40,473 nt of DNA from a virus. Positions 30,815 through 39,167 of the stretch are shown piece by piece (positions within the stretch are counted from its first letter, which is position 1; each line of letters begins with the position of its first letter). The position numbers and the translations under genes are program-made. The stretch lies in IMG/VR virus record IMGVR_UViG_3300050119_000071, positions 1 to 40,473 of that record. One strand, given 5' to 3'. Below the pieces are notes generated by a model. That model was not told the origin of the DNA and did not search any database. It saw nothing but the letters and a program-made list of their open reading frames with translations.

Positions 30815-33800
30815 ATGAAAAAGTTTCTAATTGGTATATTATTTGGTTTGACTGCGTTGATTGGTGCAAAAACTGCTGATGCTCAGTCCTATGGACTGTA
30901 TCAAACCTGTCAGGTTACCACTCCTATGGGTCAAGCAGTGGCGGGTGCGCAAGTATACTTTTTGACACAGCCTGCAAATACAAATAGTCTTACACCATTG
31001 GCAACTGTATTTTCCAATTCAACTGGTTCTGGGGGCGCTGTAACACAACCAGTATTAACCAATGGTTATGGAACTTGTGTGGCATATTTGACGCCAGGTG
31101 TTTATACCGTATGCACAGTTTCACCTCAAACTGGGCAAAATTGTGTTCCCGATCAAAATATTGATATAGGTGGCGATGCAATTCCTCCAGGTTGGGAAAT
31201 CTCTGGTTCAGGCATTTTGCAAGAGGCGACTGCGCCTGGCATTTTGACCGCCTACCAACTCGGCTCGGTCTTCCAGTGTGACCAGTTCAGCGGCGCTGAT
31301 GTTTCAATCCAAGCCGATGCCTGCAATGCAGCCGCAATCGCAGCGGGCGGCGGAACCACTGATCTACGCAGGCTTCTGGCTGGAGCGACAAGCGGCGGAA
31401 CAGAGATTGAAATTGGCCCCGGCGTGGGTGAGACACCTAACATTGGCGTGACTGCGCTGCTGCCCACGGACTTCACCTACACAGCGACGATGGTCGGCGC
31501 ACCCGTTACGAAAGCGGTGGTCTACAGAACCAGCAGCGGAACTGGCTATGTGACTGGTGATTTAGTAACCCCAGTCCAGACTGGCTACGGATTCTCTGGG
31601 GCAGCGACTGGCGCTACTTTCAGCGTAACGGCCTCGGCTGGCGCTGTGACTGCTCTGACACTGGTCTCTGGTGGAACCGGCTATCTAACATCAAAGTACA
31701 ACACCACCACCACAAACAAATTAGGAACTGGACTGATCATTGACACGTATGCCGCAGATTGCGCTATTCGTCTGAACAATGCAGGTACCTTGCAAACCGG
31801 CTCAGTGGGAGCGGGCGCAACTACAGCGGTCATTTCTCCGAGCAGTTCTGATCCAGGCTTCAGTATGCAAGCGGGATTTTGCGCGAGTTATGGTTATGTG
31901 CGACAGGAAGGGGGATTGAAAGTTGACGATTTCTCTGGAAAGTCGGTTTTTACCTACGGCACGGACTATCTGACCGGGCTTGTAGATCAGTCCTCATTCT
32001 TTGATCTTGAGTCCTCGACTTTGTATGACGACGGGATCGACGCTGAGAATTTCTGTTGTGGAACGCACTTTGATACGTTGCACGCTGACAACAATGGTGA
32101 GGCGACCGCAGGCGTACCGCTAAGTTTTGGTCAGGGAACAACTATCTTTAATGTCTGTACGACCAGCGGCAGCAACTTGGTGACGATGCCTTATGGCCAC
32201 ATGACAATTAAATATCTTGGCGATTACCTGATGAGCGGAGCAACGGGCGTCACTCTGCCATTTGCCAGCGATCCCACCATCACAGGCATCGCCAGCGGGG
32301 GCGTTGGCTTTTACACCAACATCAACGCCAACGCCACGACAACTGGACAATCGCAATGCACCTCGCCCACTGTGGGAGCGACTGGATCGGGCATCACTCT
32401 GAGTGTCATAGACCCGACATTGCCGAACCCCAGCAATCAGGGAACGGTTCTACATGAGGTAGCCAACGGGCCAGGTGTGGGCTTGCCGGACATCATGGTC
32501 AATAGGGAGATTGAGAATTTATCGTTTCTTGGCGGCTATAACGAACCCCAAAACACGAGCGACCAATACACGCCCGCCGTCTATATAGCTGAGGGATCAT
32601 CTGGGGTAAACTTTTTCGGCATCGTCACGAACACAACGTTCCCAACAAAGCCTGCTTTGCAATCGGACAGCATCTACGCAGGAGCGGTGCAGATATATGG
32701 CTCGTCGATGGACTTTGTGGTGGATCAGGGCGTGAAGCACACCCTGACGAATGGCAATTATACGAACGGCGGCCTGCCTTACGCATGGAACGGTGGGAAC
32801 TGGCTGGGCAATACGACATTTAGCGAGGGCTCGACCTACTGGACTCCCGCCGCCGGTGTAAGTTTCAGCAGTCTCACTGGCCTAGAGGGAAGCAACTCTA
32901 TCACATACACCGCGCCCACTACAACCGCAGGCGTTCTCTACACCTCTCAGATTCAATCTTTCACAGTGCCAGTCGGTATGACCGTGACCTTTGGCGGAAA
33001 CCTAAACCTGACGGGTTGTGCTGAAGCGGTGGCTACTTGCGCGACGCCGATCACTGGAGGTTATGCCGTGTATGAACTGCGCACTTCTCCAACGGGCGGA
33101 TCATTTGTCGCTGGAACTCCCACTATTACTGGTGGTTCTTCCACTCTCCCTCCTGAAGGATTTGTCTCAGGCACCTTCACGGGAACTGGAGCGACCGTCT
33201 ATTTTGTGGTCCTGACCAATGCCGTTGTCTCAACCTCTGGTTCTGGTGTGGCTTACTTCTCCCATCCGTTCTTGACAGGCACACAAATTCCCATCTACAC
33301 AGCCAATGATGGACCACCACAGTCGGTGGCGAGCAGTGGGAATAAATTCCTGAGCGTGGCCACGCCATCTATTGCGTTGAATGGTGGAACACCTTGGACC
33401 AGTAGCAGCAGCGCCAATCCAATCGTATTGACCTGTCCCGCAACAGGAGGCAGTGGCACCGAATATTGTGGTTTTGATGGAAATTGGCACGCTGCCTCTG
33501 GATCGGGAACAGTCACCAGCATAACTGCCACTTCTCCGCTTACCGGTGGAGTCATCACCACAACGGGGTCAATCGGTATTCAGGTGGCCAACACGTCGCA
33601 GGCTGGCTATCTTGCTTCCGCTGATTGGAACACTTTTAACGGCAAGCAGGCGGCTCTATCTCTTGTTGCCGGAACTTATGTCAACGGTGATTACTGCACC
33701 TATGCTTCATCTGGAACTTTGTTGAATTGCAACACCTCTCCTTCCGGGTCAGGGACTGTCACTAGCTTCAGCGCTGGCGCGCTCTCTCCCCTGTTCACCA

Positions 33801-35035
33801 CCAGCGTGGCAACTGCTACAACCACCCCAGCGCTGAGTTTCTCTCTGTCGAATGCATCGCAGAATTCAGTATTTGCAGGACCGGCTACAGGTGGATCAGG
33901 AGCGCCTAGTTATCAAACCGCGCCAACGATCAGTGCGGCCAACATGTTCAGCTTTCCCACCCTCAACCAGAACACAAGTGGGACCGCTGCAAACTTAAGT
34001 GGCACTCCAGCCCTGCCGAACGGAACATCAGCAACTACACAAACCACAGGAGACAACACGACGGACCTAGCCACGGATGCGTTTGTGAATGCTTCGGTCA
34101 CGGCAGGTGCGTACACGCTGCCTCAAGCCACCTCGTCTGTGCTGGGCGGCATCAAGGGCGATGGGAGTAGCGTCTCGCTTTCTTCTGGCGTGCTGTCTGA
34201 GGCGTTGCCGTTCACTTCTCTGACTACGACTGGCACGAGCGGCGCGGCGTCCATATCTGCCGGCGTGCTGAACATTCCGCAATACAGCGGTGGCGGAAGC
34301 AGCGCATGGAGCACCATAACCGCAGGAGCAAACACGCAAACAAGCGGCTTCTCTTCAACCGCGCCATGGACGTTCAGCGCGGCAGGTGCGCTCTCTGCCT
34401 CGTCTATGCTATTCAGCGGAGTTCCGGTCACTTCGGGAGGAAGCGGAACTACGACGTTTCCATTGGTGGCCATCTGGCCTGCGGGGGCAACTGGTCCAAC
34501 AAGTTGGTCTACTCTCGGAACCATGCTGGGAATTAACGCGCCAAGCTCATTCTCCGGCGACATGATAGAGACTCACAACAACGGCGGTGCTTCACTCTTC
34601 GCCGTTTCATCAACTGGTAAAGTCACATCTGCCTCAACTGTCAATGGCGCTCAATTCTTAGCCTCAGGAGCGTTGGGGTTCGCAAATTCCGGGCTAACTG
34701 TCGGTCTCACCCTCAGTGCTGGCCTTGTTCAAATCGGAAACGGAACATCCGGAAATACATTGGGTACCGTGGAAGCCGCAACGATGGAGACAAGCTCATT
34801 TACCCAAATCGCTGGATATAATACGGGTGGAACATGCTCCATGGGAGGCACGACCAGTTGCACGATCACTATAGGTCACACCTACACAACGCCTGTTTGC
34901 ATTGTGACCCAACAGAGTGCGACTCTGACGGGAGGAGCGGCTGGTTGCACTGTCTCCGGCACCACGGTCACCATCACGTCGGCAGTTCTCAACTCCGAGA
35001 CGTGGGGTGCCTTTGTTTTCGGAAATCCTAACTAA
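30815..35035 (+). CDS. Tail fibre/spike protein, chimeric, with signal peptide
   Basis: 1406 aa. Residues 1-23 form a Sec-type signal peptide (MKKF, hydrophobic core, cleavage after ADA), rare for a tail protein. About 25-120 is a small beta domain (AGAQVYFL, TPGVYTVC) still AT-rich. From about nt 31205-31260 to the end the DNA becomes GC-rich with different codon use, a mosaic junction. The GC-rich body includes right-handed-beta-helix-like strands (about 330-620), a beta-sandwich-like part (about 660-850), and the widespread fibre motifs GTVTSITATSPLTGG and WNTFNGK (about 898-945), plus ATTQTTGDNTTDLATDAFV. It should bind the host surface. The recombination site and signal peptide are clear in sequence; enzyme activity is not evident. 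Confidence 0.8.
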   Translation: MKKFLIGILFGLTALIGAKTADAQSYGLYQTCQVTTPMGQAVAGAQVYFLTQPANTNSLTPLATVFSNSTGSGGAVTQPVLTNGYGTCVAYLTPGVYTVCTVSPQTGQNCVPDQNIDIGGDAIPPGWEISGSGILQEATAPGILTAYQLGSVFQCDQFSGADVSIQADACNAAAIAAGGGTTDLRRLLAGATSGGTEIEIGPGVGETPNIGVTALLPTDFTYTATMVGAPVTKAVVYRTSSGTGYVTGDLVTPVQTGYGFSGAATGATFSVTASAGAVTALTLVSGGTGYLTSKYNTTTTNKLGTGLIIDTYAADCAIRLNNAGTLQTGSVGAGATTAVISPSSSDPGFSMQAGFCASYGYVRQEGGLKVDDFSGKSVFTYGTDYLTGLVDQSSFFDLESSTLYDDGIDAENFCCGTHFDTLHADNNGEATAGVPLSFGQGTTIFNVCTTSGSNLVTMPYGHMTIKYLGDYLMSGATGVTLPFASDPTITGIASGGVGFYTNINANATTTGQSQCTSPTVGATGSGITLSVIDPTLPNPSNQGTVLHEVANGPGVGLPDIMVNREIENLSFLGGYNEPQNTSDQYTPAVYIAEGSSGVNFFGIVTNTTFPTKPALQSDSIYAGAVQIYGSSMDFVVDQGVKHTLTNGNYTNGGLPYAWNGGNWLGNTTFSEGSTYWTPAAGVSFSSLTGLEGSNSITYTAPTTTAGVLYTSQIQSFTVPVGMTVTFGGNLNLTGCAEAVATCATPITGGYAVYELRTSPTGGSFVAGTPTITGGSSTLPPEGFVSGTFTGTGATVYFVVLTNAVVSTSGSGVAYFSHPFLTGTQIPIYTANDGPPQSVASSGNKFLSVATPSIALNGGTPWTSSSSANPIVLTCPATGGSGTEYCGFDGNWHAASGSGTVTSITATSPLTGGVITTTGSIGIQVANTSQAGYLASADWNTFNGKQAALSLVAGTYVNGDYCTYASSGTLLNCNTSPSGSGTVTSFSAGALSPLFTTSVATATTTPALSFSLSNASQNSVFAGPATGGSGAPSYQTAPTISAANMFSFPTLNQNTSGTAANLSGTPALPNGTSATTQTTGDNTTDLATDAFVNASVTAGAYTLPQATSSVLGGIKGDGSSVSLSSGVLSEALPFTSLTTTGTSGAASISAGVLNIPQYSGGGSSAWSTITAGANTQTSGFSSTAPWTFSAAGALSASSMLFSGVPVTSGGSGTTTFPLVAIWPAGATGPTSWSTLGTMLGINAPSSFSGDMIETHNNGGASLFAVSSTGKVTSASTVNGAQFLASGALGFANSGLTVGLTLSAGLVQIGNGTSGNTLGTVEAATMETSSFTQIAGYNTGGTCSMGGTTSCTITIGHTYTTPVCIVTQQSATLTGGAAGCTVSGTTVTITSAVLNSETWGAFVFGNPN

Positions 35036-35048
35036 CAGGGAGAATAAA

Positions 35049-35510
35049 ATGTCGGAACCTTTGCAAAAAACACCCAATAATCTGGCTAACTTATTCTCTC
35101 TAAGTCCCAATGAATCAAGTTCCGTTTTACCAGATGCACCGGATCAAAAGTTTAATCCGCCCCAATCCCCTGTTAAACAACATGATAAATTGGGTAATTT
35201 ACTGACTGTTGGAAATGTATTATCTCGCGCTCTTGATACTTACAGCACACGAAAGATGTTGAAAGAAGGAAATCACGAGATGTTTCTGCCAAATTCAGTG
35301 GTGGATTCAACACCTAAAATGGCTGGTTATTCAGGAGGAGTGGCATTGGCAGATTGGTTTGCCCAACACGAACTTGCCAAACATGGACATCCAAAATTGG
35401 CTCATTTACTGACAGGATTGGATATGGGTTCAACATTACCATATGCAATAAACAATTTAACACTGGGAAAAGCAAAACCAAAATTTCCCAATATTCCAGG
35501 AAGACCCTAA
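35049..35510 (+). CDS. Probable small membrane protein
   Basis: 153 aa from the ATG at 35049 (GGGAG upstream); a start at 35007 inside the fibre gene is unlikely. The N-terminal 50 residues are disordered, then three weakly hydrophobic helices (NLLTVGNVLSRALDTYSTRKML, MAGYSGGVALADWFAQ, LLTGLDMGSTLPYAINNL). The D-x-x-[ST]-T-R-x-x-L...HE pattern recalls small integral membrane proteins (DUF5658-like) of soil bacteria. Placed first in the putative lysis block, it could be a holin or envelope protein; this is inference. Confidence 0.6.
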   Translation: MSEPLQKTPNNLANLFSLSPNESSSVLPDAPDQKFNPPQSPVKQHDKLGNLLTVGNVLSRALDTYSTRKMLKEGNHEMFLPNSVVDSTPKMAGYSGGVALADWFAQHELAKHGHPKLAHLLTGLDMGSTLPYAINNLTLGKAKPKFPNIPGRP

Positions 35511-35519
35511 GAGGAATAA

Positions 35520-35831
35520 ATGAGCATAGAGAATGTTATGATAATGGAAAAATTGGATAAGATTCAATTGGCTCAACAAGAGTGCGCCATTGATATTGCC
35601 ACGCTCAAAGCCGATACATCCAATATCAAAGAACAATTGGCAGATAATAAAATAGATATCAAATCTATTAATATTGAAACTTTACGATCAGATGTTAATA
35701 ATATCAGCATTCAAACCTCTGAAAACAAAACAGATATAAAAAATCTAATCAAATTTAAATATTATGTGATGGGTGGTTGCGGAGTTGTAACTCTGATATT
35801 CACAATACTTTGGAAAGTTTTAATAGGGTGA
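35520..35831 (+). CDS. Coiled-coil protein with C-terminal membrane anchor (XhlA-like)
   Basis: 103 aa: a long coiled coil (about 8-75) followed by one strong transmembrane segment at the C-terminus (KYYVMGGCGVVTLIFTILWK). This architecture matches XhlA-type accessory lysis proteins and some spanin-like or adhesion-exclusion proteins. The nine-base spacing after the previous gene, with AAGAGGAATAA before the ATG, suggests co-expression. Lysis role inferred from architecture. Confidence 0.6.
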   Translation: MSIENVMIMEKLDKIQLAQQECAIDIATLKADTSNIKEQLADNKIDIKSINIETLRSDVNNISIQTSENKTDIKNLIKFKYYVMGGCGVVTLIFTILWKVLIG

Positions 35832-35834
35832 AAA

Positions 35835-36380
35835 ATGACAGCAAAAGAATACTTGGAAAAACAAAATTGGAGTCGTCGTATTCCTCAAGATCAAATGAGC
35901 GTTCCCGATTCTTCATATCCTATGGCGGGGAATGAATGGCAACGCAGTAACCAATCAACTCCAGTTTCTCATCCTCCACCGGTGTCTATTCAAGACTATC
36001 TCAGGCAAAATCCGCCGCCAACTGTTTCCGCTCCCATTGATGAACAAGATTATGTGAATAAATTCCCACCCATTAATATTGCGCGGCCGGATATTCTTAA
36101 GAATTATACTGCGCCGAAGGGCTATGTCAATGATCAAGAAAAACTTAATCAGACATCGGACCAAATCAAGAATTATATTCCTCCAAAGGGCTATGTCAAT
36201 GATCAAGAAAGGCATAATCAGACAGCAGACCAAATTAAGAATTATATTCCGCCAAAGGGATATGTCAATGATCAGGAACGGGCGAAACAGTTGGCGGATC
36301 AAATCAAGGCAGCAAAATCAAATATTGATATAATGGATCTTCCAAGAATTCCAGATAACGTGTTAATTCCAAAGAGGTAA
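35835..36380 (+). CDS. Protein with three 23-residue repeats
   Basis: 181 aa. Pro-rich, disordered N-terminal half; then three near-perfect 23-residue repeats of the form KNY-x-x-PKGYVNDQE...Q-x-x-DQI (about 89-157). The repeats alternate Pro-Gly turns and polar helices. Not recognised, probably a flexible structural or binding protein. The start is three bases after the previous gene. Confidence 0.65.
   Translation: MTAKEYLEKQNWSRRIPQDQMSVPDSSYPMAGNEWQRSNQSTPVSHPPPVSIQDYLRQNPPPTVSAPIDEQDYVNKFPPINIARPDILKNYTAPKGYVNDQEKLNQTSDQIKNYIPPKGYVNDQERHNQTADQIKNYIPPKGYVNDQERAKQLADQIKAAKSNIDIMDLPRIPDNVLIPKR
36099..36305 (+). repeat. 69-bp tandem repeat, three copies
   Basis: Three in-frame copies of 69 bp beginning at 36099, 36168 and 36237, encoding the 23-residue unit of the surrounding gene. 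Confidence 0.85.
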
Positions 36381-36381
36381 T

Positions 36382-37269
36382 ATGCCACAGCAAGATGCGC
36401 CGCAATTCAAAGAAGAATTACAACCAAACAGTGTTGTTGGGGGGTTTGGAAGACGCCTATGGGATACTGCAAAGGCAATTCCGAAACTTGTTCAACCACA
36501 AACCAAGGCGGAAAGTTATCTATCTTTACTTGGTCCAGGAGTTGTCCCGGTTAAACATCTGGCGGAAAGTTATATGCATTCCGCAGGCAATGGTTTGAGA
36601 AATGCATTCGGAGATATCAAAGATAGCGAAAATCAAATTATGCCAATAAGTAAAAAGTTGGGTTATCTTGGATTGCTTAGAGGAGGAGTGGAAGCCGGGG
36701 CGGCATTAAATCCATTCTCATCTGGAAGTGCGGAGAATGTGGAAAATCTACAAAATAGTCTAAGAGGAAAGGAAGCAGTGGGACAAGGACTTTCAGATGC
36801 TGTAACATTGGGAGTAAATCACGATTTTGGTGGTCGTATAGATGGATATGATCCCTTGCAACCGCCCGATGATTATCTTCCAAATCTTAAAATTGAAAAC
36901 GAACCACATTTGGGTCAAGAAGATACTGACTGGAAACCAAGATCGGATTCAGAAAGAAATTACCCCGTTCAAGGAATTGAAGATATATTGGGTAGAACCA
37001 ATAAAATCTATAATTCGTATCTAAATCCAATGAACCATAAAGAATTTGGAGAGGCTGGATTAACTCCAAATATTGTTGTTCCAAAAAAAGGACTTCCAAT
37101 GGATAAAGTATGGCAATCTGAAATTGATAGTCAAAACTCATTGAAAAATTCAACACGAAATAATCCAGAATCTCCTTTGGATCAATCCTGGACTCAAGAA
37201 CAATTTAACCATCAAGATTTAATGAAACAGATTGAAGATGCTGCCAAAAAACAAGATGGAGGAAAATAA
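36382..37269 (+). CDS. Hypothetical protein
   Basis: 295 aa, not recognised. It contains a weakly hydrophobic amphipathic region at about 35-125 (SYLSLLGPGVVPVKHLAESY, GYLGLLRGGVEAGAAL) and a polar, Asn/Asp/Pro-rich C-terminal half. No muramidase, amidase or peptidase motif, so it is not a recognisable endolysin although the position would suit one. AGAGGTAAT precedes the ATG; the stop overlaps the next start as TAATG. Confidence 0.65.
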   Translation: MPQQDAPQFKEELQPNSVVGGFGRRLWDTAKAIPKLVQPQTKAESYLSLLGPGVVPVKHLAESYMHSAGNGLRNAFGDIKDSENQIMPISKKLGYLGLLRGGVEAGAALNPFSSGSAENVENLQNSLRGKEAVGQGLSDAVTLGVNHDFGGRIDGYDPLQPPDDYLPNLKIENEPHLGQEDTDWKPRSDSERNYPVQGIEDILGRTNKIYNSYLNPMNHKEFGEAGLTPNIVVPKKGLPMDKVWQSEIDSQNSLKNSTRNNPESPLDQSWTQEQFNHQDLMKQIEDAAKKQDGGK

Positions 37270-37460
37270 TGACCCAATTCATATCTGAATATATTCATCA
37301 ACATCTAAATTACTTAGTTTCGGGTCTTGGTATACTCGTTGTGTCCTTGATTTCCTCTATGCCTCCTACTCCTCCATCCTGTTTTGCTGATCTGTGGATA
37401 TGGCTCCGCTCTGCCTGTCAATCTGTTCTTCCGATTCATAGACCTACAGACCAAAAATAA
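37269..37460 (+). CDS. Small holin-like membrane protein
   Basis: 63 aa: one clear transmembrane segment (about 14-32, YLVSGLGILVVSLISS) followed by MPPTPPSC and an aromatic WIWLRSACQS helix. Small phage proteins with one membrane span followed by MPxPP and an aromatic helix recur at the end of late operons and are often annotated as unknown or holin-like. It is the last rightward gene; its stop touches the stop of the convergent HNH gene with no gap. Confidence 0.6.
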   Translation: MTQFISEYIHQHLNYLVSGLGILVVSLISSMPPTPPSCFADLWIWLRSACQSVLPIHRPTDQK

Positions 37461-37994
37461 TTATCGTCTTGACCACCTACCAAACACCTTTTGAACTTGG
37501 TAGTGCGCGACCGATATCGCCGCCGGCAAAGAGATGTAACTGCCAAAGTATAGTGCGTTTCCATTGATATTCAATTCGACGCGCCACCTTTGATCCCGCT
37601 TGCTCCAATGAACTCCTCTCACGCCCGAAATTCCCCACCCACATTTTCTATTTTGCGTGTTTCCACTATAGTTTGATTTGCGGATATTTGATCTTGTGTT
37701 ATCCAGTGAATTTCCATCTCTATGATCGGAGTGGACTGATGATTTCAAATCACTAAGAGCAATCCCCAATTTTCTTGCAAGGATTACTCTATGAAGATAA
37801 ACAATTGATCGAGGTTTCAAACCCCAAAATATACTTGAGTGTTTGGTAACTGAATGACGGGCATATGGAACTTTTGTCTTCTTAGTCCCTGGGAAGATCA
37901 TCGTCCAAGTGTGATATTTCAAAAGGTCGTGGTCACAATCCGATACTTTAATTTTGTAATTGGTTCCGTTATGATTGATTGTCTCTGATTTCAT
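37461..37994 (-). CDS. HNH endonuclease with AP2 DNA-binding domain
   Basis: 177 aa. HNH part: YLHRVILA (His about 67) and SDHRDGNSLDNTRSNIR (about 88-104), the typical HNH_3 pattern. A C-terminal AP2/ERF-like domain (about 122-170: SGVRGVHWSKRDQRWRVEL...FGSY...AAISVAH) gives DNA recognition. Such fusions are free-standing homing endonucleases. It ends the leftward unit and abuts the last rightward gene stop to stop. An AGGAGA ribosome binding site lies next to a hairpin at 38008-38023. Confidence 0.88.
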   Translation of the reverse strand: MKSETINHNGTNYKIKVSDCDHDLLKYHTWTMIFPGTKKTKVPYARHSVTKHSSIFWGLKPRSIVYLHRVILARKLGIALSDLKSSVHSDHRDGNSLDNTRSNIRKSNYSGNTQNRKCGWGISGVRGVHWSKRDQRWRVELNINGNALYFGSYISLPAAISVAHYQVQKVFGRWSRR

Positions 37995-38007
37995 CTCTGT
38001 ATTCTCC

Positions 38008-38117
38008 TAGCGATAACTCGCTAAAAGTATTTAAGAGATTTGGTAAAATAGGGGTGAATAAGGGGTTATTTTGAGTGTTTTTGATTTGAAACGGCCTGAG
38101 ATACACTCAGACCCCTT
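38008..38117 (-). promoter_or_regulatory. Structured leader of the HNH gene
   Basis: TAGCGA/TCGCTA (38008-38023), a perfect 6-bp hairpin, abuts the ribosome binding site of the HNH gene. Upstream, AAGGGGT/ACCCCTT (38060-38117) and GAGTG/CACTC (38073-38108) form a larger stem. No promoter recognised; probably an intercistronic regulatory structure. Confidence 0.5.
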
Positions 38118-38135
38118 AATAGCGTTTTTCTATCG

Positions 38136-38690
38136 TTATTCGTAAATTTGTCCCTTTAGAATCAACGGCCTGCGTTTCATATATTCTTGTGCTTCTGTAT
38201 TTGCCCATTTGGGAAACCTATCCAACAATGCAAGTATCTTATGATGAAAATGACAGACTTCACCTCTGTAGTTGTTTGGGTTGATTTTATCTCCGTCATG
38301 AAAATGATCGGATTTGAGAGATTTTCCGTTTTCCTGTATTAAACAATTTGGGAATTGGCAAACCCTGATTGCTCCCATACTCTTGATCTGTTCTGATGTG
38401 AATCCACCTTTTAAAAGTTTTCTATCAGTGCCACATTCTTTACACCTATACTTAAATTTTCTGTGTTCACATATATCTGGACCGCCGCAGTCCTCGCACT
38501 GTCTCCTCATCCTATTATGTTCGCAACCACGACAGTCCTTACAACTATACTTTCGCCTTCCATGCTCGCAAAATGCAGAACCACCGCATTCCTTGCATTG
38601 ATACTTTCGTCTGTTATGCTCGCATATTTGAGAACCACCACAGTCCTTACAAATGTACTTTATTCTATTATGTTCGCATTTTTTAATCAA
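38136..38690 (-). CDS. Endonuclease VII-like protein with five zinc fingers (paralogue C)
   Basis: 184 aa, starting with TTG (plus-strand CAA at 38688-38690), overlapping the upstream stop by eight bases. Five fingers (1-90) more diverged than in A and B (CEHNR and CEHRK variants; the linker after finger 3 is shortened). The nuclease domain keeps Cys111/Cys116 and Asp128-His129, but the catalytic-type Asn after the zinc His is replaced by His150 (CHFHH instead of CxGHN). It may be inactive or use a different residue. The weak start and the substitution suggest a degenerating or specialised copy. Confidence 0.85.
   Translation of the reverse strand: MIKKCEHNRIKYICKDCGGSQICEHNRRKYQCKECGGSAFCEHGRRKYSCKDCRGCEHNRMRRQCEDCGGPDICEHRKFKYRCKECGTDRKLLKGGFTSEQIKSMGAIRVCQFPNCLIQENGKSLKSDHFHDGDKINPNNYRGEVCHFHHKILALLDRFPKWANTEAQEYMKRRPLILKGQIYE
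38421..38690 (-). repeat. Zinc-finger-coding tandem array C (five units)
   Basis: Five diverged units of 48-54 bp; one linker is shortened, so the 18-residue pitch is not exact here. Confidence 0.85.
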
Positions 38691-38892
38691 CTTGATTCAT
38701 ATCCTTGATCTGCTCTTCGGTTATTTTGTCCAAATGATCGTCAAAGTCTTTGGTTTTCTTATTGTGTTTTACAGCATTTTCAAGATGATGGATTCTCGCA
38801 TCCGACACCACAAGCAATCGGATTGGGATATAAGTCAACCAAAAAACAATTCGCCCGAAGTAAAAAAGAAATGTTTCAGATGTTAGTTTCAT
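38683..38892 (-). CDS. Small membrane protein with charged tail
   Basis: 69 aa. One transmembrane segment near the N-terminus (about 8-28, FLFYFGRIVFWLTYIPIRLLV) followed by a charged cytoplasm-like helical tail (about 35-69, Lys/Asp-rich). Not recognised. Coupled on both sides: ATGA overlap with the upstream gene and eight bases with endonuclease C. An early membrane protein could act in superinfection exclusion, which is only a suggestion. Confidence 0.7.
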   Translation of the reverse strand: MKLTSETFLFYFGRIVFWLTYIPIRLLVVSDARIHHLENAVKHNKKTKDFDDHLDKITEEQIKDMNQVD

Positions 38893-39167
38893 TCCGATTC
38901 CTCAAAACTCCGACCACATATCTCCAGGGATTCTTTTGTTGAGTATAAATAGTAACTTATATATTCTTTTCTACTATCTTCTACGGACTTCCATCCTGGA
39001 GTATCATATAACTTATCCCAATATGGCTCTGTGCCTATCTTATCGCAATCTTTCAACATCCCTAACTTGCTTTCACCATTCAACATCCAATACTCATTGA
39101 AACCATATTCAACTGGTTCAAAATTATGTAATTTTAATAACATCAGGTCTTCGTCTGTTAATTTCAT
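38889..39167 (-). CDS. Hypothetical acidic protein
   Basis: 92 aa from the ATG at 39167, preceded by GGAGGGAGAA and overlapping the methyltransferase stop as ATGA; an upstream start inside that gene is not supported. Acidic, aromatic-rich (YGFNEYWMLNG, TEPYWDKLY), no membrane segment. Not recognised. Coupling to the methyltransferase suggests a linked role, for example as modulator or anti-restriction partner (inference). Confidence 0.7.
   Translation of the reverse strand: MKLTDEDLMLLKLHNFEPVEYGFNEYWMLNGESKLGMLKDCDKIGTEPYWDKLYDTPGWKSVEDSRKEYISYYLYSTKESLEICGRSFEESE

Noticed and set aside
33230-34563. Several antisense ORFs up to 146 aa in the fibre gene
   Set aside because: They lie in the GC-rich part, where stop codons are rare; low complexity, no start signals, opposite to the late transcript.
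38941-38952. A further copy of the GAGTATAAA capsid-promoter element
   Set aside because: Lies inside a minus-strand gene on the non-transcribed orientation; probably chance.
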